This document shows positions 33,140 to 41,423 of a stretch of DNA of 64,000 nt, piece after piece. The stretch covers positions 1 through 64,000 of the forward strand of contig JAVJQK010000101.1 in assembly GCA_040218145.1 (NCBI GenBank). The letters are read 5' to 3'. The notes under the pieces are model-generated. The model saw only the letters and a program-made list of their open reading frames with translations, had not been told where the DNA came from and ran no database searches. A program made the translations under genes and the position numbers. The first letter of the stretch is position 1. Each line of letters starts with the position of its first letter. This DNA comes from Sandaracinaceae bacterium. Its GTDB lineage: Bacteria; Myxococcota_A; Polyangia; Polyangiales; Sandaracinaceae.

Positions 33140-34020
33140 CAGAAGCGCCCCTCGCAGCTCACGCCGAGCAGGCCTGGCGCGCACGCCACCGCGGACTCCG
33201 AAGACCCGCCCCCCGCGTCCACGAGGACGAGCACGAGGCCGGCCGCCGCGAGCGCGCCTCCCGTGATCCCGAGCACGATCGCGGCCGTCTCCGCCGCGCT
33301 CCACGCGTCCGGCTCACCGGGGCACGCCTCGGCTCGCGTCGCGCCAGCGGGGAAACACGCGTCCGAGTTCCAGCGCTGGACGTGCGACTCGCGGAGCGCC
33401 CAAGCGATGGCCATGCCCGCCACGGCAGCGCCGCCCACGCCGAGCGCGACGCCGCCCAGCGGCCCGAGGGCGCTGCCGCCGTTGGCCGAGGATCGGGCGC
33501 CGACGTTGAGGCTCGCGCGGGAGAGCGCTCCCGGCTGCACCGTGACCGAGCGCTCGGCGACGACGGCGCCGCCCTCCCGCACTCGGATGACGACGGTGCC
33601 CTCGGTCGCGAACACGGGCGACGCCAGCGGGGCCACGCCCACGAGCGTCTCGTCCACGAAGACCTCACCGCCCGCGCGATCGACGAGGATCTCCACCTGG
33701 CCAACGTGTCGCGCGATCTCCGCGCGCGCCTGCTGCAGGGTCGCGCGCCGTTCCGTCACCCAGGCGTCGGGGCGCGCCATCGCCGCGTCGAGGTGCATCG
33801 CGGCCGCTCCCCATCGCCCGAGCGCCTGCTCCGCCAGCGCGACCTGGGCAAGACTTCGAGGCGTCTGCGTGCGCGCGTGCAGAGTCTGGAAGGCCGCCAG
33901 CGCCTCCGCGTCGCGACCCTCACGACGCAGGTTCACCCCGGCTGTCCACGACGCGTCGTCCTGGGCCGCGGCGAGCGTCGGCGCGGCCAGCACGAGCGCG
34001 AGTACGAGCGCCCTCCACAT
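33139..34020 (-). CDS. Exported PEGA-domain protein with membrane segments
   Basis: This 293-residue protein has a cleavable signal peptide (RALVLALVLAAPTLAAAQ), then a helical TPR-like part (about 20-100), a PEGA domain (VEILVDRAGGEVFVDETLVG, about 107-165), and two hydrophobic segments near 190-215 and 245-270. AGGAAGGA before the ATG at 34020 supports this start. PEGA domains occur next to Ser/Thr kinases in myxobacteria and are thought to bind the cell wall or other surface ligands. It is the first gene of the PEGA-RCC1-kinase operon, joined by an ATGA overlap to the next. Confidence 0.85.
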   Translation of the reverse strand: MWRALVLALVLAAPTLAAAQDDASWTAGVNLRREGRDAEALAAFQTLHARTQTPRSLAQVALAEQALGRWGAAAMHLDAAMARPDAWVTERRATLQQARAEIARHVGQVEILVDRAGGEVFVDETLVGVAPLASPVFATEGTVVIRVREGGAVVAERSVTVQPGALSRASLNVGARSSANGGSALGPLGGVALGVGGAAVAGMAIAWALRESHVQRWNSDACFPAGATRAEACPGEPDAWSAAETAAIVLGITGGALAAAGLVLVLVDAGGGSSESAVACAPGLLGVSCEGRF

Positions 34021-34064
34021 ACCCGTCCTTCCTATCACGGTCCTGAAACTCGGTGAACGCCTGC

Positions 34065-34070
34065 TATCCT
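34065..34070 (+). promoter_or_regulatory. -10-like box TATCCT
   Basis: TATCCT ends 9 nt before the proposed GTG start at 34080, and CTGAAA at 34043-34048 is a possible -35 box 16 nt upstream. The divergent PEGA operon starts 60 nt to the left, so this short gap holds both promoters. Confidence 0.45.
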
Positions 34071-34079
34071 TTCACGCCT

Positions 34080-34691
34080 GTGACGGATCTCGATGCTGTA
34101 CTCGGAGATCGCGCCCTCCTCGGCCCCATGCGCACGCAGCGGGTCAAGGGCTCGTTGATGGCGGCCCGCCCGCGCTACGTGCGCGAGACATGGGGGGAAG
34201 ACACGCTGCGACGCGTCGCGGAGGCGACCGCGCCCGTCGCGCGACGGCACCTCGAGGACGAGCCGGTGACGATGGCCTGGTTCCCGCTCGAGGAGATGGT
34301 CGAGATCGATCAACGCATCATCGAGGTGGCGATGGATGGAGACCTCCGCCAGATGCAGCCGTTCGGCGCGACGATCGCGAGCTACGACCTGCCGACGATC
34401 TACCGTGCGCTCTATCGCCTGGGCACCCCGGCGTTCGTGCTGAAGAGCATCGGCGTCGCCTATCGCCAGTACCTCCGGCCCGGCTGGGCGCGCACGGAGG
34501 TGCACGAGAAGGGCCGCGCCACGGTCACGATCGGCGAAGCGATCTACCCGCGCTATCTCTGCAAGTACGGGATCGCGGGGTGGGTCGAGTCCGCCATCAC
34601 GCTCTCGGGCGGCGAAGACGTGGCGGTCGCGCACGTCGAGTGCCTTCACGAGGGGGACGAGCGCTGTCGGTGGGAGGGACGCTGGCGCTGA
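34080..34691 (+). CDS. Small-molecule-binding-like protein with C-terminal CxxEGDxxC motif
   Basis: This 203-residue soluble protein has an N-terminal helical part and an alpha/beta C-terminal half ending in VAHVECLHEGDERCRWEG. The pattern 'C...GDxxCxW' is a hallmark of V4R/heme-NO-binding-like domains, which sense small ligands, and also appears in Myxococcales-specific families such as TIGR02265; I cannot decide between them. It lacks an output domain. I choose the GTG at 34080 over an upstream GTG at 34053 because a -10-like box lies just before it. It precedes the next kinase gene by 52 nt and may be a regulator of its pathway; that is inference. Confidence 0.6.
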   Translation: MTDLDAVLGDRALLGPMRTQRVKGSLMAARPRYVRETWGEDTLRRVAEATAPVARRHLEDEPVTMAWFPLEEMVEIDQRIIEVAMDGDLRQMQPFGATIASYDLPTIYRALYRLGTPAFVLKSIGVAYRQYLRPGWARTEVHEKGRATVTIGEAIYPRYLCKYGIAGWVESAITLSGGEDVAVAHVECLHEGDERCRWEGRWR

Positions 34692-34731
34692 CGTCGCCGC
34701 GCCTCGGGAATGGCCGAGCCGCGGCAGCGCG

Positions 34732-34737
34732 TATACT
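34732..34737 (+). promoter_or_regulatory. -10-like box TATACT
   Basis: TATACT ends 6 nt before the GTG start at 34744. It is the closest to consensus of these boxes in the window, and no ribosome-binding site is present. The kinase is probably translated from a leaderless mRNA. Confidence 0.5.
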
Positions 34738-34743
34738 CGCGCG

Positions 34744-37116
34744 GTGCAGCAGGGCGACATCCTCGCGGGGCGCTACCGGCTGATCGCGCGCCTCGGCGAG
34801 GGCGGGATGGGCGAGGTGTGGCGCGCCGAGCAGGTCGCGCTCGGGCGAGAGGTCGCGGTGAAGCTCGTGCGCGGGGAGCTGAACGAGCCGCACGCCCGCG
34901 AGCGCTTCCGACGCGAGGCCGAGCTGGCGGCGAAGGTCCAGCATCGCAACGTCGTCGACATCCTCGACTTCGGCACGATCGAGGAAGGGGACACGGACGA
35001 CTCCGAGAGAGGCGAGGACACGCAGTACCTCGTCATGCCCCTGCTCGAAGGCGAGACGCTGCACGCGCGCCTGCACCGCACGCGGCCCGCCCTGCGAGAC
35101 CTGCTCGTGTGGATGCGGGGGCTCTTGAGCGGCCTCGCCGCCATTCACGACCGCGGCATCGTGCACCGCGACCTGAAGCCGGCGAACGTCTTCCTCGCCG
35201 AGGACGACGACGGGGTGATCCCCAAGCTCCTCGACTTCGGGATCTCGCGGGCCGGAGCGCCCACCGGCACCCAGCTCACGGCGCAGAACACCGGCATCGG
35301 CACGCCGCAGTACATGGCGCCCGAGCAGTTCGAGTCTGCACGCGACGTCGACGCGCGCGCGGACGTCTGGGGCGCAGGCGCCATCTTCTACGAGGCGCTG
35401 GCCGGCCGCCCGCCCTTCGGCGGCGACGACGCGTTCGCGGTCTACAAGGCGGTGCTGCAGATCGAGCCCGAGCCGCTCGGGGCGCTGCGCGCGGAGCTCC
35501 CGGTGCCGCTTTCGGAGCTCGTGCACCGCGCGCTGTCCAGGGACCCGGCCGCGCGCTTCCGGGATGGCCGAGAGATGCGGGACGCGCTCGACGCGCTCAT
35601 CCGGGACGGAGCGCTGGGCGCGATCGACATCGCGATCTCGTCGCCCGGCGTCGCGGCCACGCAGGCCATGTCGCCGTCGCCGATCTCGGGCGACGCGCCC
35701 ACGCTCCCCGCCAGCAGCGATCCGCAGGTGCGAGGGGCGGTGAATCGTACAGTGGGGCTCCCGGAGGCGGCCCCCACCGCCTCGCTCGAATCGAAGGGCT
35801 CGACGCGCCGAATGCTCTGGATCGGGCTCGCCGGCGCGGTCGCGATCGCGGGAGCCGTCGGCCTGTTCTTCGCTGGCGCGGGGGGCGAGTCGGTCGAGCC
35901 CGAGACGCTCGTCGCCGCCGACGCCCCGTCCGCCACGGAGCGGGCGGAGGACGCGGGGCCGGCCATGAGCGTCGGCCCGACCGCGCCGCCTTCGCCCCGG
36001 GGGTTCCGCGTGACGGGCGCCCGGCCGCTCGAGGAGCTCGCCTTCGACTGGGCGGAATTGCCAGAGTCGCAACGGGCTCGACCGTTCCGCTTCACCCGCC
36101 TCGACGATGGCTGGGTGGCGCGGCTCCCGGGAGACACGCCGAACGAGGCGATCGGGGAGATCAGCCGCGGGCTCCGCGGCGTGGTGGTGCAGGAGCCGTA
36201 CGATCCGGACGCGGGCGTGCGCCCCGCGCGGATGCACTCGACGGTGCGGCTCAGCCTCCGACGCGGGCCGACCACGGATCGACCGAACCTCCTGCGCGTG
36301 CTGCCTCACGACGCGGTGACGGTGGCGCTCTACGGCGAGGTCGACGGCGCCCGGTCAGCGGCGGAGGGCGAGGACGCGTTCACGCACGTGGCGATCAGCC
36401 GGGCCCAGCGCGGCTGGGTCACCGCGCGCTTCCTCGCCCCGCTCGAGGCCTGCTTGCCCTCGTCTGCCGCCGTCCTCGACGAGATCGTCGCCGACCTCGA
36501 GGAGCTCTACGGCGGAGAGATCTACGACGAATTCGATGCCGAGGCGGACGACGTCTTCGGGCAAGCCGAGCGCACCGCGAAGGGGAGCCTGACCCTGCGC
36601 ACGCACGCCTGGATCGAGGGGCGCCGTCAGCCGGTCTTCATCGTCGTGGGCACGAACGTGGAGATGCGCGACGCGGACATCATCGTCTACGGGCTGGACC
36701 CCACCTGCGAGATCGATCGGCTCGCGAGCCACCACGTGTCCGGCGTGCTCGACGAGGTCTTCCTCACCGAGACGATCCGCGGCGGGGGCCAGACCTTGCT
36801 CGTGACGAGCCACGCGCCGCGCGACTCCCTGGGCGCCGACGGTGTGCGCGCGTGGACGGCCAAGCCCCTGCACCGGTCCACCGAGGTGTGGTCGGCGCGG
36901 CTCCCGACCGAAGACGGCCTGCCGGACCATCGCCGGGCGAGCGTGTCCGGGACGCGGGATCGCGCGGGGAGCCACCGCCGCGAGCCGTTCGCGCTGACGG
37001 TGCGGAGCCCGGGGGCGCCGCGTCAGTGGTGGGTCTGGGAGGGCGACGCGCTCGTCGCGGAGGACGGCGCGGAAGAAGAAGAAGCGGGCGGCGCCTCCGA
37101 AGAGACGCCGCCCTGA
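34744..37116 (+). CDS. Ser/Thr protein kinase with SH3-like extracytoplasmic region
   Basis: In this 790-residue protein the kinase domain (about 8-275) has the glycine loop LGEGGMGEV, Lys40 (VAVK), HRDLKPAN (His141-Asp143), DFG and APEQ. The membrane segment spans about 357-378 (LWIGLAGAVAIAGAVGLFF). The outer 400 residues include an SH3b-like stretch (STVRLSLRRGPTTDRPNLLR, about 499-518) of the type that binds peptidoglycan, followed by a region of mixed fold (TLRTHAWIEGRRQPVFIVVG). The layout fits a receptor kinase that reads the cell wall. The start is a GTG behind a TATACT box. The stop is 4 nt from the convergent EF-Tu-like gene. Confidence 0.92.
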   Translation: MQQGDILAGRYRLIARLGEGGMGEVWRAEQVALGREVAVKLVRGELNEPHARERFRREAELAAKVQHRNVVDILDFGTIEEGDTDDSERGEDTQYLVMPLLEGETLHARLHRTRPALRDLLVWMRGLLSGLAAIHDRGIVHRDLKPANVFLAEDDDGVIPKLLDFGISRAGAPTGTQLTAQNTGIGTPQYMAPEQFESARDVDARADVWGAGAIFYEALAGRPPFGGDDAFAVYKAVLQIEPEPLGALRAELPVPLSELVHRALSRDPAARFRDGREMRDALDALIRDGALGAIDIAISSPGVAATQAMSPSPISGDAPTLPASSDPQVRGAVNRTVGLPEAAPTASLESKGSTRRMLWIGLAGAVAIAGAVGLFFAGAGGESVEPETLVAADAPSATERAEDAGPAMSVGPTAPPSPRGFRVTGARPLEELAFDWAELPESQRARPFRFTRLDDGWVARLPGDTPNEAIGEISRGLRGVVVQEPYDPDAGVRPARMHSTVRLSLRRGPTTDRPNLLRVLPHDAVTVALYGEVDGARSAAEGEDAFTHVAISRAQRGWVTARFLAPLEACLPSSAAVLDEIVADLEELYGGEIYDEFDAEADDVFGQAERTAKGSLTLRTHAWIEGRRQPVFIVVGTNVEMRDADIIVYGLDPTCEIDRLASHHVSGVLDEVFLTETIRGGGQTLLVTSHAPRDSLGADGVRAWTAKPLHRSTEVWSARLPTEDGLPDHRRASVSGTRDRAGSHRREPFALTVRSPGAPRQWWVWEGDALVAEDGAEEEEAGGASEETPP

Positions 37117-37120
37117 CGGG

Positions 37121-38293
37121 TCACGCGACGCTGCGCACGACCCCCGCGCCGATGGTGCGGCCGCCTTCGCGCATGGCGAAGCGCATGCCGGGCTCGATGG
37201 CCACGGCCTTGTCGAGCTCGAAGCGGACGCTCGCCCGGTCACCCGGCGCGATGACGCCCTCGTCGAACCGGAGCACGCCGGTCACGCCCACCACGCCGAA
37301 GAAGAGCTGCGGCGCGTAGCCGGACCCGAAGGGCCGCTTGCGACCGCCCTCCTTCTCGCGGAGGAGAAAGATCTCCGCCTCTCCGAGCGCGTGCGACGCG
37401 ATCGAGCCGGGCTCGACCGCCACCTGACCGCGGACGATCTCGTCCCGACCGACGCCGCGAAGGAGGAGCCCGACGTTCCAGCCCGCGACCGCCTCGGGCA
37501 CGTCACGGTGGAACGACTGGATGCCTTTCACGAACGCCGTCCGGGGCTCACCGCCGCGACCGACGACCTCCACCGACGCGCCGACCGCGAGGCGGCCGCG
37601 CTCGACCTTGCCGGTGATCACGGTGCCGAGCCCTTCGATGCTGCACACGCCCTCGACGGGCATGAAGAAGGGCGCGTCGTAGTCCCGGTCGGGCACCGGC
37701 ACGTGCGCGTCCAGCGTCTCGACGAGCGAGAGGATCTCCTGGACCCTCGCGTCGTCGAAGCGGCCGGCCTCACACGCGCGCAGCGCCTCGAGCGCGGAGC
37801 CACGCACGAAGGGCGGATCGATGTAGTCGTGCGCCTCGAGTAGCTCGGCCACCTCGATCTCGACGAGGCCGAGCAGCTCGGGATCCGCGACGTCCACCTT
37901 GTTGACGAACACCACCAGGTGCTCGACGCCGACCTGACGAGCGAGCAAGACGTGCTCACGCGTCTGCGCCTGCACGCCCACCGATCCGTCCACGAGCAGG
38001 ATCGCGCCGTCCATCTGGGACGCGCCCGCGATCATGTTCTTGACGAAGTCGGCGTGCCCCGGGCAGTCGACGTGCGCGTACACCCGCGCCCGAGACTCGT
38101 ACTGCACGTGCGAGGCCTGGATGGTGATGCCCCGCCGCCGCTCCTCGGGCGCGTTGTCGATGTCGCCGAAGCCGCGCGCCGTCCCGCCGAACGCGTGGGC
38201 CGTGGCCGCCGTCAACGCCGCCGTCAGCGTCGTCTTGCCGTGGTCCACGTGGCCGATCGTGCCGACGCTCAGGTGCTGCTTCTCGATGTTCAT
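37121..38293 (-). CDS. Divergent elongation factor Tu paralogue
   Basis: This 390-residue protein has all GTPase elements: GHVDHGKT (14-21), switch I RGITI, DCPGHAD (76-82) with the catalytic His, NKVD (131-134) and SAL, plus domains 2 and 3 with the terminal [12 protein letters not shown]. It lacks the first eight residues or so of normal EF-Tu and differs at many sites, including acyl-tRNA-region residues (VVGVTG for the usual TTDVTG). It stands outside a ribosomal operon, opposite a kinase gene. It may be a specialised or stress EF-Tu; the main copy should lie elsewhere in the genome. GGAG lies before the ATG; two leader hairpins are upstream. Confidence 0.85.
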   Translation of the reverse strand: MNIEKQHLSVGTIGHVDHGKTTLTAALTAATAHAFGGTARGFGDIDNAPEERRRGITIQASHVQYESRARVYAHVDCPGHADFVKNMIAGASQMDGAILLVDGSVGVQAQTREHVLLARQVGVEHLVVFVNKVDVADPELLGLVEIEVAELLEAHDYIDPPFVRGSALEALRACEAGRFDDARVQEILSLVETLDAHVPVPDRDYDAPFFMPVEGVCSIEGLGTVITGKVERGRLAVGASVEVVGRGGEPRTAFVKGIQSFHRDVPEAVAGWNVGLLLRGVGRDEIVRGQVAVEPGSIASHALGEAEIFLLREKEGGRKRPFGSGYAPQLFFGVVGVTGVLRFDEGVIAPGDRASVRFELDKAVAIEPGMRFAMREGGRTIGAGVVRSVA

Positions 38294-38403
38294 CTGACTG
38301 TTCTCCAATTCTCCTCTCGCGCCGCGACCTTCGCGGACGACGGAGGAAGGCGTGGCTCCGCTCCGAGGAGACGCCGGGAGAACGCGCTGTAGAATTGCGA
38401 AGA

Positions 38404-38428
38404 CCCCCTCGGCGTCTGCCGGAGGGGG
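38404..38428 (-). other. Leader hairpin, attenuator-like
   Basis: The arms pair over 10 bp with one bulged G. On the minus strand the stem is followed by TCTTCGCAATTC, a weak U-tract, about 110 nt before the EF-Tu-like ATG. Since the next gene on its 5' side is divergent, this is not an ordinary gene-end terminator. Confidence 0.4.
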
Positions 38429-38477
38429 CCGTCGAATGAGCGCTGGGCTCGTGGTCTGGGCTACCTCCGGACGCACC

Positions 38478-38511
38478 CGCACCGATCCGCTTCGTGAGCG
38501 GAGGCGGTGCG
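38478..38511 (-). other. Nested hairpin upstream of EF-Tu-like gene
   Basis: An outer 7-bp stem (CGCACCG/CGGTGCG) encloses an inner 5-bp stem (CCGCT/AGCGG). If transcription starts beyond it, this would be the 5' element of a structured leader some 185-220 nt before the start codon. Function unknown. Confidence 0.4.
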
Positions 38512-38645
38512 TGACGTTGTCCGTGAGTCGAGCCGCATGACCGCGTGAACATGATGCGAAGGGTGAAGCGCGTCAAGCGTGTGGGCGCGGCGGGCGGCGT
38601 CGTACGCTGATCGATTCTGTCGCGGCGAGCGGCGCCGGTTCCCCC

Positions 38646-38651
38646 TAGCGT
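38646..38651 (+). promoter_or_regulatory. -10-like box TAGCGT
   Basis: TAGCGT ends 6 nt before the ATG at 38658. The match is weak at the core and no -35 box is seen. No clear Shine-Dalgarno site competes. Confidence 0.3.
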
Positions 38652-38657
38652 GAGCGG

Positions 38658-40412
38658 ATGCGCACCTGGACCTGTGTGTTCTTGCTCCTCTTCGGCTGCG
38701 GCGCCGAGCCCTCCGACTCCGACGGCGGCGCTCGGGACGCGGCGCCCGCGGACGACGCAGGATCCGACTCCGGGATCGAGATCTCGTGTGGGGACGAGGT
38801 CGCGCGCCAGGGCTGGTCGCTGTGCGAGGAGGGCGGCCCGACCTGCTCGCTGGTCTTCACGGACAGCACCGGCTGCGCCGCGGCGTGCGCGGCGCTCGGC
38901 CTGACGTGCGTGGAGAGCTACGAGGACGTCGACGCGATGTGCGCGGCGGACCGGTCCTTGCCCGCGCTCGACTGCGCCGACACGGGCCACATCTCCGACT
39001 TCTGCACCTGCGGACGCGCGCCGAGCCCACCCGACGCGGGCCCAGTGGACGGCGGCACGCTCGACGGAGGTCCGCCCGGAGAGGTGCTCGCGTTCCCGAG
39101 CGCGCGAGGCGCGGGCGCCTACGCCACCGGCGGCCGAGGCGGGCGCGTGATCCGGGTCACCACGCTGGCCAGCTCCGGCCCCGGGAGCCTGCGCGAGGCG
39201 CTCACCGCGGAGGGTCCGCGCATCATCACGTTCGCGGTCTCCGGAACGATCGTGATCGACAGCACCATCGTCGTCTCGAACGGCGACTTCACGGTGGCGG
39301 GGCAGACCGCGCCGCGGGGCGGGGTCACCCTGACCGGCGGCTCGCGGGTGATCGAGCTCCGCGGGGTCGACAACTTCATCGTCCGCTACCTGCGCGTGCG
39401 CCCGGAGTACTCCAGCTTCGACGCGCTCGGGCTCATCGACTGCTCGAACTACATCTTCGACCACGTGTCGGTCTCCTTCGGCGGCGACGAGATCATGACC
39501 ACCCGCGGTGACACCGATGATCTGACGTTCCAGCGCATCCTGATGGCCGAGGGCAAGACGGGGACGCTCTTCGGAGACAGCAACGAGCCCAGCCTCTCGG
39601 AGAACCTGAGCTTCCATCACAACGCCTACTACAACGTCACGCACCGTCACCCCAACGTGCACACCTTCGGGCGCGCGGACGTCTACAACAACGTCGTCTT
39701 CAACTGGCGCTTTCGCTGGTCGGTGGTGATCGGCGACGTCCAGCTCAACCACCTCGCGAACTACTACTCGCGCGGCTGCCTCGGCACGCCGAACGGCAAC
39801 AACTCCTTCAACAAGGTCTTCTACGACCCGGCCTTCGAGCCGGAGATCCACTCGGCCGGCAACCTCGTCGTCCCGGACTTCCTCACCGATCCCGCGGCCG
39901 ACAACTGGGGCCTTTGGAACTGGCGCGTGGACGTCACCGACGGCCCCTACGCGGGCGCGGGCGCCAACACTCAGCTCACGCGTGACTACCAGACGGCGAG
40001 CGCCTTCCCGCTGCTCGGCCCGGCCACGAGCGTGCAGTCGGCGCGAGAGGCCTTCGAGGACGTCAGCACCGACGTCGGCGCCAACGCGCGCCTCGACGAG
40101 AACGGCGACGTCGTCGCAGAGGTGGACGACCTGGACGCGCTCTATCTCCGGAACATCCGGAGCGGGGACTGCGTCGAGTACATGTCGTCCAGCGCGGGCC
40201 AGGACTTCGACCGCACGGCGCACTACGCGGCGTTCCGCTCGTCCATCTCGACGACGCCCATCGCGACCGGCTACGCCGACTCCAACGAGGACGGCATCCC
40301 CGACGCCTGGGTCACGGCGCGCGGCTTCGGGGTCGACGCGGACCTGACGAGTCACGTCTGGCCGAGCGGCTATGTCGGCGTCGAGGAGTTCCTCAACGAG
40401 GTGGATCGCTGA
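38658..40412 (+). CDS. Pectate lyase-like lipoprotein (polysaccharide lyase 1 type)
   Basis: This 584-residue protein has a signal peptide with lipobox LFGC (Cys14), an Asp/Ala/Gly-rich tether, then a Cys-rich module (45-125). A right-handed beta-helix domain follows with features of pectate lyases: GSLREALTAEGPRIITFAVS (an N-terminal motif of the family), the strand series IVIDSTIVVSNGDFTVAGQT, the DHVSVSFGGDE block that binds calcium, and HHNAYYNVTHRHP for the catalytic region. The family cleaves polygalacturonate by beta-elimination. It is convergent with a membrane-protein operon 3 nt away. Confidence 0.82.
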   Translation: MRTWTCVFLLLFGCGAEPSDSDGGARDAAPADDAGSDSGIEISCGDEVARQGWSLCEEGGPTCSLVFTDSTGCAAACAALGLTCVESYEDVDAMCAADRSLPALDCADTGHISDFCTCGRAPSPPDAGPVDGGTLDGGPPGEVLAFPSARGAGAYATGGRGGRVIRVTTLASSGPGSLREALTAEGPRIITFAVSGTIVIDSTIVVSNGDFTVAGQTAPRGGVTLTGGSRVIELRGVDNFIVRYLRVRPEYSSFDALGLIDCSNYIFDHVSVSFGGDEIMTTRGDTDDLTFQRILMAEGKTGTLFGDSNEPSLSENLSFHHNAYYNVTHRHPNVHTFGRADVYNNVVFNWRFRWSVVIGDVQLNHLANYYSRGCLGTPNGNNSFNKVFYDPAFEPEIHSAGNLVVPDFLTDPAADNWGLWNWRVDVTDGPYAGAGANTQLTRDYQTASAFPLLGPATSVQSAREAFEDVSTDVGANARLDENGDVVAEVDDLDALYLRNIRSGDCVEYMSSSAGQDFDRTAHYAAFRSSISTTPIATGYADSNEDGIPDAWVTARGFGVDADLTSHVWPSGYVGVEEFLNEVDR

Positions 40413-40415
40413 CGC

Positions 40416-41423
40416 TCAGAGCCGGGCCCCGAGCGCGAGGCGGGCGGGGACGACCCACTCCGTGAAGCCGATGACACGTCGGTCCGGGCTGCGCGCTTCG
40501 TACCCATGCAGGGCGTGGCGCACGCCGAGCTCGAGCATGACGAAGAGCGCGTCGGTGAGCGCCAGGCGCGCGCTCACGAACAGACCGAGGTCCACCACTC
40601 CGTCCAGCTCGGCGCGCGCGCTGACCGCGTCGCTCACGGCCTGCGCGTCTGCCCAGACCAAGCCCGGTCGCAGCTCGAGGAGCGCGCCCAGCGCGAAGGG
40701 CGCGAGGTCGATCGCGATCCCCGCCTCGACCGAGAGAGAGAAGAGCGCGAGGTCGACGCTCCCGAGCGGGTCCTCGCCGCGGCCCCCGACGCCGTGCAGG
40801 GCGGCGCCGAGGAAGAGCGGCCCGGCCAGGTCGAAGCGCGCGCCGAGCCAGGCGCCGCCGAGCGCGCGCGGGTCCGCGGCGACCAGCTCGAGCGCGCCTC
40901 CCACGTGCAGCTGCCAGCGCGGCGGGGCGGCGGGGCGGGCGCGCTCCACGGGCCCGGCGTCGACGGGAGGCGCAGAGGCCTCGACGACGGGGGCGCGCGC
41001 CGGATCGGCGAGGCTGCGTCGGACCGCGAGGGGCGGCGGAGTGGGAGGAAGCACCGCCGGTCGCGCGCGCCAGAGATCGGCGAGCACCAGCGCGAGGGCA
41101 CGCGCCCGCAGCTCGGCCGCGGTGTCGCTCAGGTCGACCCGACGCGCGATGAGTCCGCCTTCATCTCGCGCCTGCAGATCGAGGAGCGGATCACACGAGG
41201 CCGCGCGCACGGTCAGCGACGCGTCGCCGTCGACCAGGATCACGTCCACCGCAGACGAGCTCGTGCGCAGCTCGACGCGCAGGAGGGACGCGAGCACCTC
41301 CGGCGACACCCAGGTCACCCCGCACGCCTCGACGCGCAGCGACACGACGTCCGGCTCCGCATCCTGCCCCAGAGCGGGCGTGGCGGCGGAGAGGACGAAC
41401 GCCAGCGCGAAGGCACACCGCAT
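40416..41423 (-). CDS. Exported beta-rich protein, third gene of the ECF/FecR operon
   Basis: This 335-residue protein has a signal peptide (FALAFVLSAATPALGQ). The N-terminal 100 residues are alpha/beta (VDVILVDGDASLTVRAASCD), a Pro/Ala linker follows, and the C-terminal 170 residues alternate hydrophobic and polar residues in short strands (LGARFDLAGPLFLGAALHG), the look of an outer-membrane barrel. The start overlaps the TGA of the FecR/TPR gene (ATGA). As the last gene of an ECF operon it is likely the envelope protein made in response to the sensed stress. Confidence 0.75.
   Translation of the reverse strand: MRCAFALAFVLSAATPALGQDAEPDVVSLRVEACGVTWVSPEVLASLLRVELRTSSSAVDVILVDGDASLTVRAASCDPLLDLQARDEGGLIARRVDLSDTAAELRARALALVLADLWRARPAVLPPTPPPLAVRRSLADPARAPVVEASAPPVDAGPVERARPAAPPRWQLHVGGALELVAADPRALGGAWLGARFDLAGPLFLGAALHGVGGRGEDPLGSVDLALFSLSVEAGIAIDLAPFALGALLELRPGLVWADAQAVSDAVSARAELDGVVDLGLFVSARLALTDALFVMLELGVRHALHGYEARSPDRRVIGFTEWVVPARLALGARL

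Larger units (their letters stand above)
38294..38657. other. Divergent intergenic region with two hairpins
   Basis: The 364-nt gap holds the leader of the EF-Tu-like gene and the promoter of the pectate-lyase-like gene. No tRNA or open frame is seen. A hairpin at 38404-38428 (CCCCCTC/GGAGGGGG with one bulge) and one at 38478-38511 (CGCACCG/CGGTGCG enclosing CCGCT/AGCGG) are present; on the minus strand the first ends in TCTTCG, so it could be an attenuator. Confidence 0.5.

Noticed and set aside
32042-34783. 913-codon plus-strand frame across the RCC1 and PEGA genes
   Set aside because: It is antisense to two genes with signal peptides, repeats and ATGA coupling, and has no domain of its own.
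38431-38540. Possible tRNA near the EF-Tu-like gene
   Set aside because: Stems are present, but there is no TTCGAnnCC loop or cloverleaf; the structure fits simple nested hairpins.
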